Source of the DNA: an uncultured Pseudomonas sp.
Lineage (GTDB): Bacteria > Pseudomonadota > Gammaproteobacteria > Pseudomonadales > Pseudomonadaceae
Length of the DNA stretch: 64,000 nt
Direction of reading: 5' to 3'
Assembly (NCBI RefSeq): GCF_946886105.1
Contig: NZ_CAMPHV010000017.1
Location: 1-64,000 of the forward strand
Shown here: positions 59,468 to 64,000 of the stretch, piece by piece
How the letters are laid out: each line of letters opens with the position of its first letter
How positions within the stretch are numbered: position 1 is the first letter of the stretch
Program-made: the position numbers and the translations under genes
The notes under the pieces: generated by a model
Database searches by the model: none
Seen by the model: the letters and a program-made list of their open reading frames with translations, nothing else
Told to the model about the DNA's origin: nothing

Positions 59468-60376
59468 ATGAGCGTTAAACAGAACCTTGCGTTGCAGCCC
59501 GCGGATGCGGTCAGCCCAGCGCTGCTGCAGGTGCCGCCGAGCCCAAGTCCGAGCCAGAGCCAGAGCCAGAGCCCGCCGGCACCACGCCGGCGGCGCCTGC
59601 CGGCCAATTTCGCCCACTACCTGGTGCGCACCGGCGCCCTGGTGATGGCCGTGCTGCTCTGGCATTTGGCCGCGAGCAACGACTTCAACCTGTTGCTGAA
59701 TTTCGAAAACATCCCCACCCCGCTGGTGGTCGGCGAAGCCCTGCTGGTGCAACTGGCCAGCCAGGAGTTCTACCTGCATATCGGCCACAGCCTGGAACGC
59801 ATCGCCATCGCCTACGGCATGGCAGTGGTGCTGGGCGTGTTGCTCGGAGTTCTGATGGGCCGTTCGCGCTGGGCCGAGGACATCATCCTGCCGTATATCG
59901 AGCTGCTGCGGCCGATCCCGGCGGTGGCCTGGATTCCCCTGGCGATCCTGATGCTGCCGAGCGAACAGTCGAGCATCGTCTTTATCACCTTTCTCGGCGC
60001 GTTGTTTCCCATCGTGCTGAACACCGTGCACGGCGTCGAACAGACCCCCGATGTGCTGGTGCGCGCCGCCCGCAGCCTGGGCGCGAGCAAGCGCGCGATC
60101 CTCTGGCACGTGGTCATTCCCGGCGCCATGCCGAGCATAGTCGCGGGCCTGGCGATCGGCATGGGCGTGGCCTGGTTCTCCCTGCTGGCCGGGGAAATCA
60201 TCAGCGGCCAGTACGGCATCGGCTACTTCACCTGGACCTCCTACACGCTGATCCAGTACCCGCAAATCATCATCGGCATGCTCACCATCGGCGGTCTCGG
60301 CACCCTCTGCACCCTGCTTGTGCGTAAGGCCTGCACCCCGCTGCTGCGCTGGCAAGCCAAAGGAGGCCGACCATGA
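59468..60376 (+). CDS. ABC transporter permease (SsuC/TauC-like)
   Basis: A 302-residue inner-membrane permease with six helices. The first 40 residues are cytoplasmic and contain a low-complexity PSPSPSQSQSQSPPAP tract. The EAA loop region SLGASKRAILWHVVIPGAMPS contacts the ATPase. It imports the ligand delivered by the upstream SBP. The ATG at 59468 is preferred over TTG 59462. Its stop overlaps the ATPase start (ATGA). Confidence 0.92.
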   Translation: MSVKQNLALQPADAVSPALLQVPPSPSPSQSQSQSPPAPRRRRLPANFAHYLVRTGALVMAVLLWHLAASNDFNLLLNFENIPTPLVVGEALLVQLASQEFYLHIGHSLERIAIAYGMAVVLGVLLGVLMGRSRWAEDIILPYIELLRPIPAVAWIPLAILMLPSEQSSIVFITFLGALFPIVLNTVHGVEQTPDVLVRAARSLGASKRAILWHVVIPGAMPSIVAGLAIGMGVAWFSLLAGEIISGQYGIGYFTWTSYTLIQYPQIIIGMLTIGGLGTLCTLLVRKACTPLLRWQAKGGRP

Positions 60377-61242
60377 ACAGCGCCGTTATCGACAACCGCC
60401 TGGCCGTGCTCGACCACAGCCGCCAGCGCGCCCAGGCCGAGACCAGCGGACGCGGGCATATCCGCGTGGACGACGTGCATATCGAGTTCGAGCACAACGG
60501 CGGCAAGCGCGCCGCGGTGCAGAACGCGCAATTGGAGATCAAACCCGGCGAGTTCGTCTGCCTGCTCGGCCCTTCCGGCTGCGGCAAGTCGACCCTGCTC
60601 AACGCCATCGCCGGCTTCGTCCAGCCGACCCGGGGCAGCTTGAGCATCGACGGTTTGGCCGTTACCGAGCCCGGCCCGGATCGCGGCATGGTGTTCCAGC
60701 AGCACTCGTTGTTCCCCTGGAAAACCGTGCGCGACAACGTGGCCTTCGGCCCGCTGATGGCCGGGGTCGGGCGCAACGAGGCGATGAGCGTGGCGCGTAC
60801 CTTCCTTTCCCTGGTGGGGTTGGCGGCATTCGAGGAGGCCTACCCGAGCACCCTGTCCGGCGGCATGCAGCAGCGCGTCGGCATTGCCCGCGCCCTGGCC
60901 AACTACCCCAGTGTGCTGCTGATGGACGAGCCGTTCGGTGCCCTGGATGCGCAGACGCGGATCATGATGCAGGAGAACCTGCTGCAGATCTGGCGTGAGT
61001 TCCGCAACACCCTGGTGTTTGTCACCCACGATATCGACGAGGCGGTGTTCCTCTCCGACCGCATCGTGGTGATGAGCGCCGGTCCCGGCCGGATCATCGC
61101 CGACATCCCGGTGCCACTGCCGCGCCCGCGCGAGCAGAACCTGCTGACCAGCCCCGAGTTCATCGCCCTCAAACGCCAATGCATGGAGCTGATCCGTCAG
61201 GAAACCCTGTGCGCCTTCCAGCAACAGAACCAGGTGGGCTGA
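60373..61242 (+). CDS. ABC transporter ATP-binding protein (SsuB/TauB-like)
   Basis: A 289-residue ATPase. Walker A is GPSGCGKS (66-73), the Q-loop is MVFQQHSLFPWKTV, the signature is LSGGMQQR (161-168), Walker B is VLLMDEPFGALDAQTR (181-196), and the H-switch is VTHDIDEA. This is the classical nitrate/sulfonate/taurine importer ATPase. It is translationally coupled to the permease gene and lies three bases upstream of the GntR gene. Confidence 0.96.
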   Translation: MNSAVIDNRLAVLDHSRQRAQAETSGRGHIRVDDVHIEFEHNGGKRAAVQNAQLEIKPGEFVCLLGPSGCGKSTLLNAIAGFVQPTRGSLSIDGLAVTEPGPDRGMVFQQHSLFPWKTVRDNVAFGPLMAGVGRNEAMSVARTFLSLVGLAAFEEAYPSTLSGGMQQRVGIARALANYPSVLLMDEPFGALDAQTRIMMQENLLQIWREFRNTLVFVTHDIDEAVFLSDRIVVMSAGPGRIIADIPVPLPRPREQNLLTSPEFIALKRQCMELIRQETLCAFQQQNQVG

Positions 61243-61245
61243 GCC

Positions 61246-62058
61246 ATGAACGCACAGCCTTTACTCACGTCCGCGCTCGACATGACCTGTCATGACAGGC
61301 TGGAGGCTCCCTCCGTGAACGGTATCCAACAGCTCGCCCCCGGGCAGTCGCCGCTGCCGCTGTATGTGCAGATCCGCGACAGCCTGCGCCAGCAGATTCT
61401 CGAAGGCAGCTACGCGGTGCATGCCCGCCTGCCCTCGGAGAACCAGCTGATGCAGGCCTACGGCGTCAGCCGCATCACCATCCGCCAGGCGCTGCGCGAC
61501 CTGCACAACGAGGGCCTGGTGTTCAGCGCCCAGGGCAAGGGCACCTACGTCAGCAAGCCCAAGGCGGTACAGAACGTGCAGCGCCTGCAGGGCTTCGGCG
61601 AAGCCATGGCGGCCCAGGGCTACGAGGCCACCGCGCGGCTGCTGTCGATCCAGCAGCGCAAGGCGCCTAAGGCGGTGGTCGCCGCCCTGCACCTGGCTCC
61701 CGGCGAGGATGTGGTCGAGGTCAAGCGCGTGCGCTACCTCAACCGCGAGGCGGTGTGCGTGGAGAACAGCTACTTCCCCCTGGATATCGGCCGCCGCCTG
61801 TTCGGCCAGGACCTCTCCGGCGACATCTTCCCGATGCTGGAGAACCTCTTCGGCATCGCCCTCGGCCGCGCCGATATCGGCCTCGACGCCGTGCTTGCCG
61901 ACGACGAGGTGCAGCACCTGCTCGGCCTCAAGGCCGGCGAGGCAATTCTGCGGGTCGAGCGCCTGACCCACGACCGCGGCGGCCGGCCGATCGACTTCGA
62001 ATACCTGTGCTACCGCGGCGACTCATTCAAATACCAGTTCCGAGTGGATCGGAAATAG
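61246..62058 (+). CDS. GntR family regulator with UTRA domain (HutC-type)
   Basis: A 270-residue regulator. The winged helix-turn-helix covers about 38-105 (YVQIRDSLRQQILEGSYAVHARLPSENQLMQAYGVSRITIRQAL). The UTRA effector domain covers about 120-265 (YLNREAVCVENSYFPLDIG, LKAGEAILRVERLTHDRGGRPIDFEYLCYRGD). Placed between transporter and flavoprotein genes, it probably senses the pathway substrate. An alternative start lies downstream at MTCHDRLE, but the ATG at 61246 is adjacent to the ATPase stop. Confidence 0.92.
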   Translation: MNAQPLLTSALDMTCHDRLEAPSVNGIQQLAPGQSPLPLYVQIRDSLRQQILEGSYAVHARLPSENQLMQAYGVSRITIRQALRDLHNEGLVFSAQGKGTYVSKPKAVQNVQRLQGFGEAMAAQGYEATARLLSIQQRKAPKAVVAALHLAPGEDVVEVKRVRYLNREAVCVENSYFPLDIGRRLFGQDLSGDIFPMLENLFGIALGRADIGLDAVLADDEVQHLLGLKAGEAILRVERLTHDRGGRPIDFEYLCYRGDSFKYQFRVDRK

Positions 62059-62067
62059 GAGACGACT

Positions 62068-63810
62068 ATGACTACCACCCATATCAATGGCATCCCGGTG
62101 ATCGACACCGACGTGCTGGTCATCGGCGGCGGCACCGCCGGCCCGATGGCCGCTGTGACCGTCAAGGAGCTGGACCCGACGCTCAAGGTGATCCTGTTAG
62201 AGAAAGCCAACGTCAAGCGCTCCGGCGCCATCTGCATGGGCATGGACGGCCTCAACAACGCCGTGGTCCCCGGCCACGCCACGCCCGAGCAGTACGTCAA
62301 GGAGATCACCATCGCCAACGACGGCATCGTTCATCAACCGGCGCTGCTGGCCTACGCCCAGCGCTCGTTTCCGATGATCGAGAAGCTCGACTCCTGGGGC
62401 GTGCACTTCCAGAAGGACGAGACCGGCGACTACGACATGAAGAAGGTCCATCACCTCGGCACCTACGTGCTGCCGATGCCCGAGGGCCACAACGTCAAGA
62501 AGATCCTCTACCGCCGCCTGCGCCGGGTGCGGGTGGAGATCGAAAACCGTTTCCAGGCCACCCGCCTGCTCAAGGACGCCGACGGCAAGATCGCCGGGAT
62601 GATCGGGGTGAATACCCGCACCGCCGAGCCGATCATCATCCGCGCCAAGGCGGTGATCATGGCCACCGGCGCCGCCGGGCGCATCGGCCTGCCGAACTCC
62701 GGCTACCTGTTCGGCACCTATGAGAACCCGGCCAACTGCGGCGACGGCCACGCCATGGCCTACCACGTCGGCGCCGATCTGGTGAACCTGGAGTGCTTCC
62801 AGGTCAACCCGCTGCTCAAGGACTACAACGGCCCAGCCTGCGCCTACGTCACCGGCCCGCTCGGCGGCTTCACCGCCAACGCTTATGGCGAGCGCTTTAT
62901 CGAGTGCGATTACTGGTCCGGGCAGATGATGCTGGAGTTCTTCAAGGAGCTGGAATCCGGCACCGGCCCGGTGTTCCTCAAGCTCGACCACCTGGCCGAG
63001 GAAACCATCCAGGAAATCGAGACCGTGCTGCACACCAACGAGCGGCCGACCCGCGGGCGCTTCCACGAAGGCCGGCAGGTCGACTATCGCCAGCGCATGG
63101 TCGAGATGCACATCTCCGAAATCGGCTTCTGCTCCGGCCATTCCGCTTCCGGGGTGTGGACTGACGAAACCGGCGCAACCACGGTGCCGGGTCTGTACGG
63201 CGCCGGCGACATGGCCTCGGTGGCGCACAACTATATGCTCGGCGCCTTCGTCTACGGGCAGATCTGCGGCGAGAGCGCCACCGCCTTCGCCCAGGCGCGC
63301 GGCGACATCCAGCTCGACGAGGCATTTATCGCCGCGGAGCTGGCGCGCATTCAGGCGCCGCTACTGGTCAAGGACGGCATCCCGCCGGAGCAGATGGAAT
63401 ACAAGGTACGCCGCCTGGTGAACGATTACCTGCAGCCGCCGAAGGTCACCAAGAAGCTGGAAATCGGCCTGGAACGCATCCTCGCCGTGCGCGCGGACCT
63501 ACCCAAACTCTGCGCTGCCGACCCTCACGAACTGCTGCGTGCCCTCGAGGTGCAATCGATCATCGACTGCGCCGAGATGGCTGCCCGCGCCTCGCTGTAC
63601 CGCACCGAATCGCGCTGGGGCCTGTACCACTACCGGGTCGATTTCCCCGAGCAGAACGACGCCGAGTGGTTCTACCACAGCCGCCTGTTCAAAGACGAAA
63701 ACGGCCAGATGGCCCACGGCAAGCGCCCGGTCGCCGACTACGTGGTGGCCCTCGGCGACGAGAAGGACGCCTACAGCAAGCTGCGCGTAAAGAAAGCCGC
63801 CAATGCCTGA
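62068..63810 (+). CDS. Fumarate reductase/APS reductase alpha-like flavoprotein
   Basis: A 580-residue FAD protein of the succinate dehydrogenase/fumarate reductase/AprA superfamily. The FAD loop is VLVIGGGTAGPMAAVT (17-32), followed by EKANVKRSGAICMGMDGLNN (FAD isoalloxazine contact). The capping-domain part includes SGHSASGVWTDETGATTVPGLYGAGDMASVAHN. It is most like the AprA (adenylylsulfate reductase alpha) group. The next gene encodes a 4Fe-4S protein, the usual beta partner. Substrate, direction and redox partner are unknown. The start follows AGGAGACGACT. Confidence 0.85.
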   Translation: MTTTHINGIPVIDTDVLVIGGGTAGPMAAVTVKELDPTLKVILLEKANVKRSGAICMGMDGLNNAVVPGHATPEQYVKEITIANDGIVHQPALLAYAQRSFPMIEKLDSWGVHFQKDETGDYDMKKVHHLGTYVLPMPEGHNVKKILYRRLRRVRVEIENRFQATRLLKDADGKIAGMIGVNTRTAEPIIIRAKAVIMATGAAGRIGLPNSGYLFGTYENPANCGDGHAMAYHVGADLVNLECFQVNPLLKDYNGPACAYVTGPLGGFTANAYGERFIECDYWSGQMMLEFFKELESGTGPVFLKLDHLAEETIQEIETVLHTNERPTRGRFHEGRQVDYRQRMVEMHISEIGFCSGHSASGVWTDETGATTVPGLYGAGDMASVAHNYMLGAFVYGQICGESATAFAQARGDIQLDEAFIAAELARIQAPLLVKDGIPPEQMEYKVRRLVNDYLQPPKVTKKLEIGLERILAVRADLPKLCAADPHELLRALEVQSIIDCAEMAARASLYRTESRWGLYHYRVDFPEQNDAEWFYHSRLFKDENGQMAHGKRPVADYVVALGDEKDAYSKLRVKKAANA

Positions 63811-63831
63811 TAGCCGGAATAACTGATCCCT

Positions 63832-63906
63832 GTGGGAGGGGCCGGGCGGCGCTCCGCTTTAGCCGCGAAAGCGTCTGAGGCACATCGCGGCTAAAGCCCC
63901 TCCCAC
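63832..63906. repeat. REP hairpin between the flavoprotein and ferredoxin genes
   Basis: GTGGGAGGGGC...CTTTAGCCGCGA is complemented by TCGCGGCTAAAGCCCCTCCCAC, a 75-base palindromic Pseudomonas REP. It sits in the 123-base gap between two genes of one presumed operon. Confidence 0.85.
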
Positions 63907-63933
63907 GAAAATTGTTTGGATGAGGAAACCACC

Positions 63934-64000
63934 ATGCCCGTAGCCAACCACCGTTCCAGCGTTCCCGTCGTCGTCGACGAGGACAAATGCATCGCCGACA
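63934..64000 (+). CDS. 4Fe-4S ferredoxin-type protein, partial
   Basis: The window ends 22 codons into this gene (MPVANHRSSVPVVVDEDKCIAD). VVDEDKCIAD is the usual opening of a 4Fe-4S ferredoxin domain (VDxxKCIGC-type), as in AprB. The ribosome region is ATGAGGAAACCACC before ATG 63934. Its place behind the AprA-like flavoprotein suggests the beta electron-transfer subunit. The remainder cannot be judged. Confidence 0.6.
   Translation, partial: MPVANHRSSVPVVVDEDKCIAD

Overview
The window is GC-rich, gene-dense chromosomal DNA from a Pseudomonas. The evidence is gene content and order: lppL-lysA-dapF-DUF484-xerC-HAD, sutA, glnK-amtB, comM, rep, poxB, xpt, cytochrome c5, pauR, dadX/ridA/dadA/lrp, kauB, rpmB-rpmG, rph-yicC-gmk-rpoZ-spoT. 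From memory this follows the late PA5270s to PA5338 segment of P. aeruginosa PAO1, with differences, so I infer a relative of P. aeruginosa or P. mendocina rather than that species. No rRNA, tRNA, CRISPR array, prophage or insertion sequence is visible.

Layout. 0-7 kb: lipase-like gene, rnk, cyaY, then the cell-wall/recombination cluster lppL-lysA-dapF-DUF484-xerC-HAD. 7-13 kb: sutA, two ammonium channels, glnK, ubiK-like gene, comM. 13-19.5 kb: LysR regulator, MATE exporter, a GGDEF-EAL protein and rep. 19.5-26.6 kb: a three-gene GMC dehydrogenase cluster, an enolase-superfamily gene broken by a 7-bp tandem duplication, poxB and xpt. 26.7-41.8 kb: amino acid and polyamine catabolism (pauR, dadX, ridA, dadA, lrp, a pauB-like oxidase, kauB, cupin) with a MocR-type regulator, a cardiolipin-synthase-like lipoprotein, an OmpA-like protein and an MFS carrier. 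41.9-47.3 kb: rpmG, rpmB, a peptide-binding protein and the agmatine pathway aguR-aguB-aguA. 47.3-52.4 kb: a probable persulfide-responsive ArsR/YeeE operon, an OprD-type porin, a PAS-GGDEF cyclase and a DUF4870 protein. 52.5-57.7 kb: rph, yicC, gmk, rpoZ, spoT. 57.7-64 kb: an ABC importer with a GntR regulator, a large flavoprotein and the start of a ferredoxin, cut by the window end.

Functional links. DadA oxidises D-alanine, RidA clears the reactive imine/enamine, DadX supplies D-alanine, and the divergent Lrp gene probably controls them. AguA and AguB turn agmatine into putrescine, which the gamma-glutamyl polyamine route (PauB-like oxidase, KauB, PauR) can degrade. GlnK sits beside two Amt channels for nitrogen control.

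The least explained parts are the 58-64 kb transporter/flavoprotein operon, whose binding protein appears to carry a NosL-like C-terminal domain, and the 19.4-22.7 kb GMC dehydrogenase cluster, whose membrane protein is an internal duplication with repeated histidines. Several families of inverted intergenic repeats are scattered through the window, in two cases between genes of one presumed operon.
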